64,000 nucleotides of DNA from Osedax fenrisi (GCA_964019155.1 OZ025240.1:95611186-95675185), one strand, 5' to 3'. Positions 39,072 to 49,949 are shown, numbered from the stretch's first letter. Notes: a model not told the origin generated them from the sequence alone. Numbers and translations are program-made.

Positions 39072-41598
39072 GCACTCATTTATTAGAATTTGTTATTTTC
39101 TAAGAGTTAGAATTTTAAATTGCTACAATATAAGATTAAACTATTATAATAAGTATTGTTGTCTATATGTATATTATATATGCGTTGTTAAATAACTGCA
39201 TATATATATATATATACACAAGGTAAACATGTATATATTACGTCAGCGACATGACTAACGTTAATAACGGTGGGATAACAATAGAACCAAGCCCACTTCC
39301 GGCGTAGGCTATTCCATTGGCCAGGGCGCGCTTCTTATCGAAGTAGGTGCCCACTATAACGATTCCCGGCGAGTAGGCGAGACCACTGCCCATTCCTATA
39401 GGCAAATGTCAATGAAATCGTATATGTATGTGTATGTATGTATATAATTGGAGGTATCGACCAAATAAAGCCTTTCACTGATCCTCCATAGACGTATGAT
39501 ATACATAGAGTCGTATACACACACCTCAGTCGTATGTCTATAAACTGATGTCTATAGAACGCACAGAGTTAGAGAGAAAGCTCTCCCTCTCTCTAGTGCT
39601 ATGGTATCTCTATGACTACTTGGTCCTGAGGATATGTCCATCCAATCCTAAACGGAATACTAGTTATTTCGTGCCAAGTAATCGCGTGAGGATCGTGCTC
39701 AGTTATACGTATATATTATCATTTTAAAATAGTAGTATTTACACCGCGAATGAGATCAAACGAAATCACCACTCACGATATCGCTAACTCACGATACTCT
39801 AACCCAGCTCTGATCATAACATATACCACGTGACGAGTATGTATCTATATCGACCCGTAATGATACATACACCTATAGGTGCTGTTATAACATCGTATAT
39901 AGGTACCGTGTCCGGCGTGTATTGTAACTTATACTCTACAAGACGCACGGCACCCCTTGGATCAAGGGCCTTGGTATACCCGTTTCTCATAACGTTATAC
40001 CGCAACCCGTACCGACCTATTACCAGACCGCAACCCGTACCGACCTATCACCAGACAGCAACCCGTACCGACCTATCATAACCCGTACCGACCTATCATA
40101 ACCCGTACCGACCTATCATAACCCGTACCGACCTATCATAACCCGTACCGACCTATCATAACCCGTACCGACCTATCATAACCCGTACCGACCTATCATA
40201 ACGCGTACCGACCTATCATAACCCGTACCGACCTATCATAACCCGTACCGACCTATCATAACCCGTACCGACCTATCATAACCCGTACCGACCTATCATA
40301 ACCCGTACCGACCTATCATAACCCGTACCGACCTATCATAACCCGTACCGACCTATCATAACCCGTACCGACCTATCATAACCCGTACCGACCTATCATA
40401 ACCCGTACCGACCTATCATAACCCGTACCGACCTATCATAACCCGTACCGACCTATCATAACCCGTACCGACCTATCATAACCCGTACCGACCTATCACA
40501 ACCCGTACCGACCTATCATAACCCGTACCGACCTATCACAACCCGTATCGACCTATCACAACCCGTATCGACCTATCATAACCCGTACCGACCTATCACA
40601 ACCCGTACCGACCTATCATAACCCGTACCGACCTATCATAATGCCGTACGTGACGTACAACCAGTAGATATCGGTAGCCAACATGGACAATAGAAAGCCA
40701 GCAGATGCGAGGCAGCCTCCTGTCATCACTATCGCCCGGGTTCCGAACCGTTTGGTCAACATGTTAGACGGGACACCTGGTGTAGGTTATGTCATAGGTG
40801 ATAATAGGCCTGTTGTTATTAACCTAGCTATTGAAGCACGGGTATTAGTAATGATTTCTCTAAACTTATAGTTCGCAATTGAAATAGTTAATTTTTATAT
40901 TTAGTTGAAATTGTTTTATTGTAATTTTGTAATAATAATAATAATAGGTATAATAGCATTATTAGAGTTATAATATGATAGTATTAGGAAAGGATTATGA
41001 TTTTAGTTTTCATTGCTATGTTATCTAATAAATAAACCGTTAAAAACATATATATATATATATATATATATAAGTATACCTATAGGTTATAGGTATACCT
41101 ACATATAGGCTATTATAATAGCCTATATCTCTATAGCGTTATAACGTTATAGCGTATAGCATATATTATAACGTATAGCGCTATATCGAGGAGTTCCCTG
41201 CAAATAGATATTCTATAAAAAGTTGTAGTTATGGATTATTGTAAAAATGTAAAACATATGTTATTCTATTTTATAATCATTCATGCGTGACTGCATTTAA
41301 TATTATTGATTTCGTAATGAAAACATATATTTTATATGTGTATATATGTATTTTATAATAATCAATATGTGTATTATTGTGCATTGTACTATATTCATTA
41401 TAAATGCAACTATCATCTGTAATATATATTATGAACTACAACTATTCGAATACACACCTTCACTTGTATGTATAGTGTATATTATACATTGTACATTGTA
41501 CACACACACCATCGATATAAAGAAGGACATTGTCCTGGACACTCTATAGATTTTCCTATATATGTACATCTATGATACACAAACACATACACACACAT

Positions 41599-41658
<60 letters not shown>

Positions 41659-42063
41659 AAATATATAGATATCCCATACAGTTCGGACACCAGTACTCGT
41701 AGCTCGCAGTGAACCCCCGCCGAGGACTAACCCATGAACCATCCGAGAGAGACCACCAACGAAGGTATCCACGCTATGGAGGCGGCAGAAGCGAGGTATT
41801 GGCGTTGTATCGAGGTGAACAGAACCCCGAACGACTTGAATAACCCGCCTGTCTAACGTGAACCCGTATCAGAGGGGTTAGGGTGGCGCGTATTGTTCAT
41901 GCGATATGTAATAAGTATTATGTACAATATATAGTATATAATATATACTATATAACATATAATATATACTATATAACATATAATTTTACTATATATTATA
42001 TATATATAATATATATATTATATATATAATATATATATTATATACAATTTACTCTGTACTCTA

Positions 42064-42124
<61 letters not shown>

Positions 42125-45100
42125 GGCATAATACATTATCATTAACGTTACAATATTTATGTTGTATATAATATACAAATTGTAAATTTTGTATAAATGA
42201 ATAGTAATGTAAAATTTAAATATCAAAATTATATTATATAAATTATGTATAAAATTAGCATATACTTATCAAATATGAATACAAATTACAGATAGATTAT
42301 AATCTATCTAACTATTTAATAAATACTATTTATTATCGCGACTAATGAATATAATACCCGTAAGCTTCTAGATTAGCGTATAGTAACTGTATTAAAGAGA
42401 AAAAGAAAATAAAGATAAGATAAAAAATTAGAACTATTAAATGCAACTAAACGATTTAAAATCAGATAATTGAATACCTAAACACTTCATAAAGTATATA
42501 AAACCCCAGAATTGATAGCCTCAGCTAAAATAACTGGACAAGATATTATGTACATTAGGTAGTATAGTTTCATACATGATGATACAGTAATCGAAGAACA
42601 TGCTGATGATAAATGTAAACTATAACTCTAGCAGCCTGGAATAATAGTATAAATGCTGCAACTGGTGGAATTGGAATGCTCTACAGCTAATAGTGTCGAA
42701 ATGATATCACCTAGAATTATGATAGTGAACTTTCAAGGAAATCCATAAACGTCGGTGATCTCATATGACATATGTTACAGTCCAACAAATGTTAGTGACG
42801 AACAAGACACTGAGATATTCTATACAAAACTTATCTGTTTGATAAGACAGACACCAACGCATAATGTTCTAATCATAGAAGGAGACTTAAATGAATACCT
42901 CAGATAAGTCAGTGGATATAATATAGTATCTCTATCATCAAACTATAAATCAAGAATAAAATAATGTACTATAGTAGACATATATATATATCTAAACACT
43001 CATTTCCAGAAAAGACATGGTCAATTATGGACGCAAAATTCTCCAAATGATTTTAAATCACAGATTTACTTCATAATAATAAATAAGAAATAGAAGAATA
43101 GTGTAACAAAAAACTGCAGAGCTTACAACTCTTTTAATAGCATTGCGTCTGATCACCGTATACTAACAGCAGATATAAAATTGATTCTTAGAGCTAATAA
43201 AAAGAAAAACTCAGAAAAATAAATCCACCTTTATAGATGAAATGGTACATCTATAATAATATACTTCGAGAAATACTACAACCCAACATTGATAAAGTCT
43301 TCGACCAAACCATAACGGTTGTAAATAGAATACGTACGTGGTGGGTTAACTTCTTACAATACTCATTGAAGTTATAAACAAACAAATCTGAAATAGAATA
43401 CTGTAATATTTTTGTTGATTTTTCGAAATCACTCGATTCAATATACACACACACCTAAAATGGCTGAGATATTGAGAGCATAACGACTAACAAATTAGTC
43501 AATGCGATCATCCGTCTGTACATAAACACTTTAAGATTGTAAAGACTTTTTGAGACTTTCCCCCGAAGTAGATGGCGGAAAGTGGTTTCAAAAGCAATGA
43601 TGGCGCCCCTACGTCGTAGGGCATACTACCACCCGAGGTCATGCGATAGGTAATAATAACATACAACTAAATAAATGATTCTATTACGAGATAGTTGTTG
43701 CTTTATTTGGTTTTATTTACTGACTATTACGCTATGCTAAACACTACAACATGTATGACTACTAAAACTAGCCACTGTAACATAGTATGCATGTAACTAT
43801 AGTAGCTATGTAACCTATGTACTATAATATGTACTATAGTATACGCCTCTAATCACGAATAATTCTACACATTAATTTCAATAATAAAGCCAATGCTAAA
43901 TCTCTGGATGAAACTCAGTAACAATTATAGATAAGTTCACTTACCACTGAAAAGAAATCGCCTATATAGAAAAATAAATATCTTTGAGAATCAAAACATA
44001 TTGGAGTGCTTAAGATAAGCTGAGTTTAATATATAAATATACATTATTAAGTAAGATATCTAACTTAATCTTATCTCTGCGATTCGCCAATAAGTATTTA
44101 GAAAATATATCAAAGCCTCTTAATAGTATTAAATAATTATTTAATTCTAGAGCCTCAACTCATGAAAAAGTTACAATTTAAATTACATGTCACTTACATG
44201 AAAATGTCTAGAGTCGTTATCTAAAATTCGTGAAGGTGACATTGACCACAAATAATTATGTGGAAAATTCCTCAAAGAATGTGTACCCGTAAGCTGTAGA
44301 ATAACTCTATTTACTGGATAATATTTTAGAAGTTAAAACTAATCTATTAGCGATGTATTCCATTAGAACCAACCCATGTATATTTAGACTACGAAGACCA
44401 ATGAAGTATATCTGGACTAGTTATTAAATATAATGAAATTCCACTGGAAGAAGTGAAAACATCAATAAAGAATATAATAGTTTGTTGTTAACGGTGCTCG
44501 GGAAAATAACCCTATCCAGTAAGGTAGCTTAATAGTTGATTAACATACTTATATAATTCAACATCGATTTCTTTAGTTAATTTATATACATTTATAATAT
44601 ATACATTGTATATATATATAATAATAAAATATTTAAGAAAGTATGCTATCATGTAATAATTTATTAAAGTTGGATAATTTATTTAATTTAATAAAGTTAT
44701 TTATCTTATTATGTTTTAGCTATTTACGATTTTCTTATAACTATAGTTATATACCTATAGGTTAGTTTAGGTTAAGGTGTTATTTTAACCATAACCTTCG
44801 GCGTATATTAATGTATTTCTTTATGATAAGGATTTCCTTATAATTAGGTTATCCACATGTTACTGTACAGTGTACATGTAAGTCTTAATACATTAGATGT
44901 ACACTATAAATTGTGCAGTGTACAATTACATTATACATTGTGCATTGTACACTGTACTTTGTACAGGTAAATATATATATATATTATATTTATTTTATTT
45001 AAACATTTATTTTATAAAATACAATTATTATTTTATAATATATTTATATATATAATATATGTATTCCTATATTGACGGTATTCACGAAAGGTTATATCGA

Positions 45101-45238
45101 TAAACTAGCTGGTATGTAGATTGATTATAAGCAATACAATTAATATTTAAATATTTAAAATGAAAAAAATAAAGTATATATATTTACTTTCTTATAAGAA
45201 CAATTACTTCTATCAATAAAGGACTAATATATACTATA

Positions 45239-45293
<55 letters not shown>

Positions 45294-45439
45294 CAAGCTA
45301 TACAAGTGTGTGTATACAAACCAGATATGATGATATTTGAAACCACGCCCCCTAGGAGTATCATCCACGACCATCCTTCGTCACACGGAACAACTCTGTC
45401 TCTTCTATTTATAGATTTCCTTGTTACTCCATCATCCAT
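21223..45439 (-). CDS. SLC16A: Monocarboxylate transporter (SLC16/MCT-type), 8 exons, complete
   Basis: Eight exons on the minus strand join in phase (118+117+144+136+364+133+160+346 = 1518 bases) into 505 residues plus stop, the usual MCT length. MCTs are 12-TM major-facilitator proteins that typically move lactate, pyruvate or ketone bodies with a proton across the plasma membrane; some members move other solutes. Visible marks: TM1 CDEGWSWM, a degenerate form of the DGGWGW motif; GLFKSFGVLF with Lys at the position of MCT1 Lys38; the TM5 signature YFDKKRALANGIAYAGSG; a long Gly/Arg-rich loop between TM6 and TM7; and ADLVSR in TM8, where the MCT1 Asp302/Arg306 pair sits. Keeping Lys, Asp and Arg suggests proton-coupled carboxylate transport, but the subtype is unknown. 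Intron 6 (14.9 kb) contains the octamer satellite. Untranslated exons upstream were not resolved. Confidence 0.95.
21721..21783. repeat. AT microsatellite in MCT intron 7
   Basis: Pure TA run ending in TCTATAGATATATC, between exon 8 and the CCCAGC element. Confidence 0.9.
21850..21983. mobile_element. 134-bp MITE with CCCAGCAAACAGTAAGAGCA termini
   Basis: Perfect inverted termini CCCAGCAAACAGTAAGAGCA / TGCTCTTACTGTTTGCTGGG, extended by AGCATAATAGCAGC. Flanked by TA on both sides, a likely 2-bp target duplication of the Tc1/mariner kind. The interior is built from ATTATGCTGCT words. It sits in MCT intron 7, its end only 25 bases from the exon-7 donor. Confidence 0.92.
22009..22168 (-). CDS. 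SLC16A: MCT exon 7 (TM8-TM9, catalytic Asp/Arg)
   Basis: Acceptor CCCTACAG, donor CGAG|GTCGCA. It encodes LDVSTWLLSAMGCADLVSRL then LVAVLADRRIV and a TM helix. Asp and Arg in ADLVSR align with the MCT1 Asp302/Arg306 pair. Decayed copies of its first ~45 bases lie in tandem just upstream. Confidence 0.95.
22169..22870 (-). repeat. About 130-bp tandem array with ghost copies of MCT exon 7
   Basis: In the gene's sense, sequence resembling the acceptor and first codons of exon 7 recurs about every 122-136 bases, near 22298, 22434 and 22555, and more eroded near 22812. One copy reads ELDISTWLLSAMEWADP but has lost the AG; the next keeps CTACAG and reads GLGVSTRLQSAMLSANL; later copies carry stops and indels. 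Between them are GGGGTGGAGGGTGG-type and GTGAGAGAGGGGGTCG-type words. These are pseudo-exons, not extra coding exons. Confidence 0.8.
22916..36664. repeat. 13.7-kb satellite of 8-bp units inside MCT intron 6
   Basis: The whole block is built of octamers that share AACTG: CTAACTGT, CTAACTGA, CCAACTGT and ACAACTGT, with rarer CCCACTGT, CTAACTGC, CTAAATGT and ATAACTGT. About 1,700 units are in register. Higher-order copies exist: a short inverted module (CAGTGGGTCAGTTTGACAG) lies at 26264, 30214 and 33804, giving blocks of about 3.95 and 3.59 kb, and an extra ~0.99-kb internal duplication lies in the first block. There are no unique spacers or frames. It is bounded by the exon-7 ghost array on one side and plain intron on the other. 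Confidence 0.98.
36665..37085. other. MCT intron 6, 5' part
   Basis: Intron between the satellite and exon 6. Contains GATAATAATAATAGTAATAA followed by TTATTAGACGATTTTATT, a fragment of dispersed family A, and AT repeats at 36872-36960. Confidence 0.6.
37086..37218 (-). CDS. SLC16A: MCT exon 6 (TM7)
   Basis: Acceptor TCACCCCTAG, donor AGAG|GTTACA. It encodes RTGLSILLDYRLGCYAISAA then VSDACYSAVFMAVTPYCEQM and TPAR, the TM7 region ending in the P-Y-x-x-x-x element seen in MCTs. The start at a codon boundary matches the phase of the strong exon-5 donor. An alternative AG a few bases downstream would break the frame. Confidence 0.88.
37219..37350 (-). repeat. About 30-bp tandem array repeating the exon-6 acceptor region
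   Basis: In the gene's sense each unit reads CCCTAACCTAAGTACCCCCC followed by TAG and a CGCTA-like word, four or five times. That is a CTAAC branch-point word, a pyrimidine stretch and a TAG. The last unit (CCTAAGTGTCACCCCTAG) is the acceptor used by exon 6. On the + strand it shows telomere-like TTAGGTTAGGG. Confidence 0.85.
37351..38102. other. MCT intron 5
   Basis: AT-rich intron with a long AT run at 37997-38035. A short dyad GAAACGATCC / GGATCGTTT surrounds 37508-37540. No additional exon was recognised and none is needed to keep phase. Confidence 0.6.
38103..38466 (-). CDS. SLC16A: MCT exon 5 (TM6 and central loop)
   Basis: Acceptor ACCCGCAG, donor CGAG|GTAAGG, the most canonical donor in the gene. 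It encodes FVKVYDLKGSFLLMAAVTLN then VCVAGALYRP, the TM6 end typical of MCTs (...C.AL.RP). A hydrophilic loop follows with GGGGGG and repeated RESRE-like words (ESRPIGRESREIERESR). The loop between TM6 and TM7 is the variable part of this family. Confidence 0.95.
39260..39395 (-). CDS. SLC16A: MCT exon 4 (TM4-TM5 signature)
   Basis: Acceptor GCCTATAG, donor TAAC|GTTAGT. It encodes GMGSGLAYSPGIVIVGTYFD then KKRALANGIAYAGSGLGS. YF-x-K-K-R-x-L-A-x-G-x-A-x-A-G is the diagnostic MCT motif before TM5. Confidence 0.97.
40003..40632 (-). repeat. 20-bp minisatellite built on the exon-3 splice donor
   Basis: About 30 near-identical units; in the gene's sense the unit is GGGTTATGATAGGTCGGTAC. The last bases of exon 3 and its donor read ATTATGATAG|GTCGGTACGG, so the unit is the donor itself and the array starts at the exon boundary. 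At the far end, units are longer and diverged (CCAGACCGC inserts). Two variant classes differ at CATA/CACA and CCG/TCG. Confidence 0.95.
40633..40776 (-). CDS. SLC16A: MCT exon 3 (TM2-TM3)
   Basis: Acceptor CTACACCAG, donor ATAG|GTCGGT. It encodes (G)VPSNMLTKRFGTRAIVMTG then GCLASAGFLLSMLATDIYW and LYVTYGIMI. NRFG-R-like TKRFGTR between TM2 and TM3 is typical of MCTs and other major-facilitator proteins. Confidence 0.95.
41595..41660. repeat. AT microsatellite in MCT intron 2
   Basis: Pure TA run 70 bases downstream of the exon-2 donor in the gene's sense, preceded by CA repeats. Confidence 0.9.
41732..41848 (-). CDS. SLC16A: MCT exon 2 (end of TM1, TM2 start)
   Basis: Acceptor GTTAGACAG, donor CATGG|GTTAGT. 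It encodes GLFKSFGVLFTSIQRQYLAS then AASIAWIPSLVVSLGWFM. SFGVLF and the W-I-P-S element match the family; Lys in LFKSF aligns with MCT1 Lys38. Confidence 0.95.
42061..42121. repeat. AT microsatellite in MCT intron 1
   Basis: Pure AT run after a block of ATATAATATATACTATATAA repeats (41930-42060). Confidence 0.9.
42480..44520 (+). mobile_element. Decayed RTE-like LINE in MCT intron 1 (antisense to the gene)
   Basis: Conceptual reading on the + strand, with frameshifts and stops, shows an apurinic-endonuclease part: VISYDICYSPTNVSDEQDTE (near 42750), HNVLIIEGDLNEYLR (near 42875) with the GDLN motif, LNTHFQKRHGQLWT...SQI (near 42990), and NSFNSIASDHRILTADIKL with the S-D-H motif (near 43140). 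Around 44370-44470, LDYEDQ...EIPLEEVKTSIKNI resembles the linker just before the reverse transcriptase. No RT catalytic box follows, so the copy is truncated. The endonuclease wording resembles RTE/BovB elements; clade is inference. Confidence 0.8.
45242..45288. repeat. AT microsatellite near the exon-1 donor
   Basis: Pure TA run starting about 30 bases inside intron 1. Confidence 0.9.
45322..45439 (-). CDS. SLC16A: MCT exon 1 (start codon, TM1)
   Basis: ATG at 45439-45437 opens MDDGVTRKSINRRDRVVPCD then EGWSWMILLGGVVSNIIIS; donor CTG|GTTTGT. PCDEGWSW is the MCT N-terminal motif. An in-frame ATG seven codons upstream (MNIFTIK) is an alternative; the inner ATG was chosen because AAAG before it could be an acceptor and MCT N-termini are short and hydrophilic. 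Confidence 0.88.
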
Positions 45440-46039
45440 CTTTATGGTAAAAATATTCATTATATATATATATTATTCACTATATTCAATATATGAAATA
45501 CATTTTTTTTTAATTTTCCATAAAATTGGATAAACCTCAATACAATGGTAAACATAGAGATAAGTATTAATTCTTTTGCTTAAATCTAGTCTCTGAACAA
45601 AGTGATAATGTTAAATTACGATATAACTGGTTAACACATTAGATATCGTATAAGTGATTATAAAATATATTAATTAATACTACGTAATAATAGTTTAGAT
45701 TATCTTTTATAGTAATGATGTAATACTGCTTACTACATTAGGTGTGAATATTAAAATATCCGAGATCTATGAAAACATTATTATTGTGTACAAGAGAGGC
45801 TGATTGGTCATCATAATAATGTTAAATACATTCAGGTATTATATTAAATGACTAATATTTATGCATAATAAATTTATAGGGGTCGTGGCCGTCTTGTGTA
45901 TATATATGATATGTATTTGCATGTACAATTGTAAAAGTATTGATATTAGTATCAATAAATATATATATATATATATATACATCATATAATAATATTATAT
46001 ATAATGTATATACACTATCATATACTATATAATGTTAAT

Positions 46040-46089
<50 letters not shown>

Positions 46090-46116
46090 TTTATTAAATA
46101 TACACTGTATACAGTA

Positions 46117-46123
<7 letters not shown>

Positions 46124-46193
<70 letters not shown>
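46124..46193. repeat. (CA)n microsatellite
   Basis: About 35 uninterrupted CA dinucleotides. Confidence 0.97.
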
Positions 46194-46195
<2 letters not shown>

Positions 46196-46274
46196 CGTAT
46201 GTATTCTAGATAGTATTATACAACAACTCCGCACCGCGTGTGGAGATTACACGTAAGAGGTCGTGTCCTTGTAG

Positions 46275-46287
46275 AGGTCACAGGTCA
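46275..46287 (+). promoter_or_regulatory. Perfect DR1 nuclear-receptor motif
   Basis: AGGTCACAGGTCA is two perfect AGGTCA half-sites spaced by one base, the element bound by HNF4, RXR and PPAR-type receptors. It lies 0.84 kb upstream of the MCT start codon in a less AT-rich patch. Function is inference; a 13-base match can occur by chance. Confidence 0.35.
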
Positions 46288-46482
46288 CCACGAACACGAG
46301 TTGTATTGATGCGAATACGCGTATCTCTCGTGAATACGTCTATAGACGTATATATATATATATACACACTATAGTCAAATATATTGTGAAGTATGAAGTC
46401 CTTTGGAAAATATTTGCTATAGTTATATCACAACGTACACACATATAGTGTATGTCATATACACATGCTGTTAATTGTACCT

Positions 46483-46543
<61 letters not shown>

Positions 46544-46809
46544 TATATAAATATATGTATATACACTATAGTTTACCCAAATGAATATTTTAATACTTCA
46601 CAATATCTTTGGTTTACTACTAGCAGTATACTGCTACTGCTACTACTGTATACTATAGTATAACTACTATAGTATAACTACTGGTATACCACCACCATCA
46701 CATTCACCACCACCATTAATACTAGCACAACCCTGCTAATACTACTACAACCACTATCTTTCAAATAATATAGCAATGCTAATAAAGAGTACATTTCCAC
46801 ACGTATACC

Positions 46810-47261
46810 AAAGATTTTGCGAAGCAAAGATATAACACTCCCTATGCATGCAACGTAATTTAGTAATAGCCCCAACCGCTGCTAGCAGTAGTATCGAAAT
46901 CACTGAAATAGATTTAGGTTCGGCTCTGTTTGCATACAACAATGTTTTCATTGCTCTATTAAATTACATGCAATATAAATTAGCTTTTACTCACTAAATA
47001 TATCCTTATAGCATTTAAAACATACATATCATATTTGTTTGTTATATATTAGTAATGAACACTTAGTTTTCATCATATAAATATTAATTTAAAGCATATT
47101 ATTTAACATTTTAAAAGTGTATAGTTAAATACGAATTTACATTATAAACAACGCATAGTTCCTAAAAGTAACCCGCTATAGGTGGCACCAGGGTATTTTG
47201 TATACAAATTCGAATTACACGATTTCGCGTAAGTGTTATATCTTTCCTTCGGAAAATCTTT
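46810..47261. mobile_element. 452-bp relative of the AAAGATTTTCC MITE
   Basis: Termini AAAGATTTTGCGAAGCAAAG and CTTTCCTTCGGAAAATCTTT continue as ATATAACACT / AGTGTTATAT. Flanks ACGTATACC and GCGTATACT share CGTATAC, consistent with a 9-bp duplication that has mutated. The interior differs from the 268-bp copies. Short open frames inside are not genes. Confidence 0.85.
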
Positions 47262-47649
47262 GCGTATACTGTGCACAGTGAGCTATAGGCAAATGTAGAT
47301 AATTGCATATCATTCATTACTGGTTAAAATGTTTCATTCCATGACGTATGTATATTATGTAAGTATTACAATTCATTACAGAGGTGTTACATAACACGGA
47401 TGTAATGGTAATACCTGTCATTGTTTAGAGTAATGAATCATTATTACAATGTTTATAATTTTGATATATAAAATTTTTAATTTGTTTATAAATTTAAATA
47501 TTTTCGTTCTCAAATAGATAATTATTTTTATAAATTTAAATGTTTACATATTATTGCTCATTTCTTGTAACGTATATTTAATTTATTTGTTATTAACATT
47601 TATTTCGATAATCTATAACGACTTATATAATCAGGTTTATATATATACG

Positions 47650-47686
<37 letters not shown>

Positions 47687-47934
47687 TGGTGTTTGAATTG
47701 ATCATCTATAGATAGTAAGTTAACACCATTTAGTAACAATTAAACTCTTAATAACTGTAACTTAAACTATATATTATGGCTATATACCGAAGTTATAAGG
47801 TCGTGACCTCTAGGCTATAGCCCGGTTATATATAACCCGATACGTGCATGTATTATAGTGGCAAGTTTGTATCCCATGTCAATGGTATCACATAACATGT
47901 ATACAAAGCAGGGCAATCACTGCCATTGTTACAA

Positions 47935-47987
<53 letters not shown>

Positions 47988-48119
47988 ATGTGTGTATACA
48001 TATATATTATATAGATATTATAGATAAACACTCCGACCTACCCGTATTGTGGAAGTCCTAACGCAACGGCTAAGTTGACTGTCCTTTTCGGGCGAAAGCA
48101 CACGCTAACAATAGGCGAT

Positions 48120-48420
48120 AACAATAGGCGATAACAATAGGCTATGCCGAAATATTATGTAACAATGACTAGAAAAAGCCGCGTATCTCTAACGCAGCAG
48201 CCACTGCCGCTACCACCGCCACAACGTGTAGTAGGATCCTGGCAATTCTAGGTACACGCGTACTAAGCGAATACGTGTCTATCGCACGTACTTTGTACGT
48301 ATAGAGCGCGAGCGTGCGTGCGTCTGGGCGTGGTTATAGGCGTGGTTAACTTTAGACTATAATCGTACACTAGTATAGGTGCCTATAATATAGATGACGT
48401 CGTCGTCTATATTTAGAATG
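48120..48420. promoter_or_regulatory. GC-richer patch, possible MCT promoter
   Basis: Stands out from AT-rich surroundings, with CpG-rich words (GAGCGCGAGCGTGCGTGCGT), two GGCGTGGTTA boxes of the KLF/Sp type and GCCGCTACCACCGCCAC. It lies 2.7 kb upstream of the MCT start and could hold its promoter and an untranslated exon. No TATA box or mapped start; inference only. Confidence 0.3.
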
Positions 48421-48515
48421 ATAGGCTGCTACCAGCATTGGCGGCAACTTCAAACAAATATCTTCACGCTGTTCGCGATAATATATGTGTGTGTGTAGGT
48501 GTGTGTATGTTATAC

Positions 48516-48552
48516 CCATAGAGAACGAAGTGACTCACTTCGTTCTCTATGG
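48516..48552. repeat. Perfect 18-bp hairpin
   Basis: CCATAGAGAACGAAGTGA, one base C, then its exact complement. A short stem with a one-base loop, likely a remnant of a palindromic element. Confidence 0.9.
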
Positions 48553-48599
48553 TTATACCTAGTAGAAGTTTTAATATATAATATTACCTTTACATGATG

Positions 48600-49600
48600 A
48601 TGCTGATATTTATATACACTGTTAAAAATATCGTATAGGTATATAAGTATATAAATAATAGGATATATATATACATATACATATACATATAATTTGCGTA
48701 TTCCATTCTAGAACGTATAGGAAATCATATGAATAAAATAATTAAAATTAAATAAGTAAATATAATACATATATATATTAATAAACTAAGATACGAAATA
48801 TACAGCTACTATAAAGTGATAAATAGTCTTTCGAATGACTTCAGTTCTCCACTCTTATACGAAGTTGTTTGGAGAGAACACGTGTTTCTCGCTTCGGGAG
48901 CTGCATATCCTAAAGCGTATTCTACCCATCGATATAAAGAAAGTGATCATGCGCAATTGAATGTAGTGTATGGCACTATCCGCTACGGGCGCTGCAGTCG
49001 AAACCCACTATCTGGCCCACTACTTTTTATTTATAATAATATTTATTTATACATATATATATATTGATAATTACTACCAATTTTAATGTACTAAATAAAA
49101 TTTAGTATCTATACTAAAAATAAAATGATATATTTAAAATACATAATATCAACATTCCTCGTAATTTTGTGTATTTAAATTTAAGTTATAATACTGTTTT
49201 ATTGATTTTATTGATATTTATAATTTAAATCCATTGATATAGATAGAAGTTACTTTAATCTATTTCGACGAAAAGACTACTATTTTAAGATTTGACATAT
49301 ATAATATGACTAATATCCAATCAAAATCACTGATACTATTTTGTTAATTTATCGATAAAAGTGTCATTCACGTATCTATCTTTTACATGCATTGCGTTCG
49401 TCAATTGCTTATCCACTTTCTTTATATCGATGATTCTACCTAGTGGTTTATTGTGTACGTATTGTGTACAATGTATACGAGTGTATACCAATGTCTACAC
49501 GAGTGTATACCAATGTCTACGAGTGTATACACCGTGGCCTACATAATATATGTATATTAGCATGACATGCTAGTATTCGGTTCTGCTTCATAGTAGGTAG
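48600..49600. other. Intergenic, no gene seen
   Basis: A stretch at 48830-49020 is less AT-rich but has no recognisable protein on either strand. Confidence 0.4.
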
Positions 49601-49632
49601 TTGATATAGGTGAGTGGGCGTGTCAGTATATA

Positions 49633-49949
49633 TCACGTGACGATATTAAGTAGAGTTATGCTATCACGTGATTATATTATATGGTTATATCTCGTATATT
49701 TATGTATTAGATATTGTGATTATATCGAATTTATTTGTATTTAAAACCAGTCTATAGACTGGTATATAGGTTATATAGGTATATAGACCAGTCTATAGGT
49801 TGCTTTTAAACGACTAAAGTCGACTATAGTCGTAGATTTTATAATTCTATTTATTGGATATAGTTAATTTGTGGTGTGTTTGTTAAGTAAGGGTGTGTAA
49901 AGTAAAGGCAGCCACGCCCCCTACTGCAGTAGTATAATTGGGACACGTG
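49633..49949. promoter_or_regulatory. Cluster of CACGTG E-boxes
   Basis: TCACGTGA at 49633-49640 and 49664-49671, CACGTG at 49944-49949, with CCACGCCCCC at about 49911. Palindromic E-boxes bind Myc, USF or MITF/TFE-type bHLH factors. No adjacent gene start was found. Confidence 0.25.

Larger units (their letters stand above)
45440..48050. other. Region upstream of the MCT coding sequence
   Basis: No gene seen. Holds AT runs (45959-45980, 46048-46084, 46495-46537, 47654-47684, 47938-47980), a CA microsatellite, a DR1-like site and one MITE. Untranslated MCT exons may lie here but cannot be placed. Confidence 0.5.

Noticed and set aside
46678..46951. Two minus-strand frames
   Set aside because: They run into the 452-bp MITE at 46810-47261 and have no domain features.
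48816..49067. + frame of 83 residues
   Set aside because: Locally more balanced composition but no recognisable protein and no splice partners.
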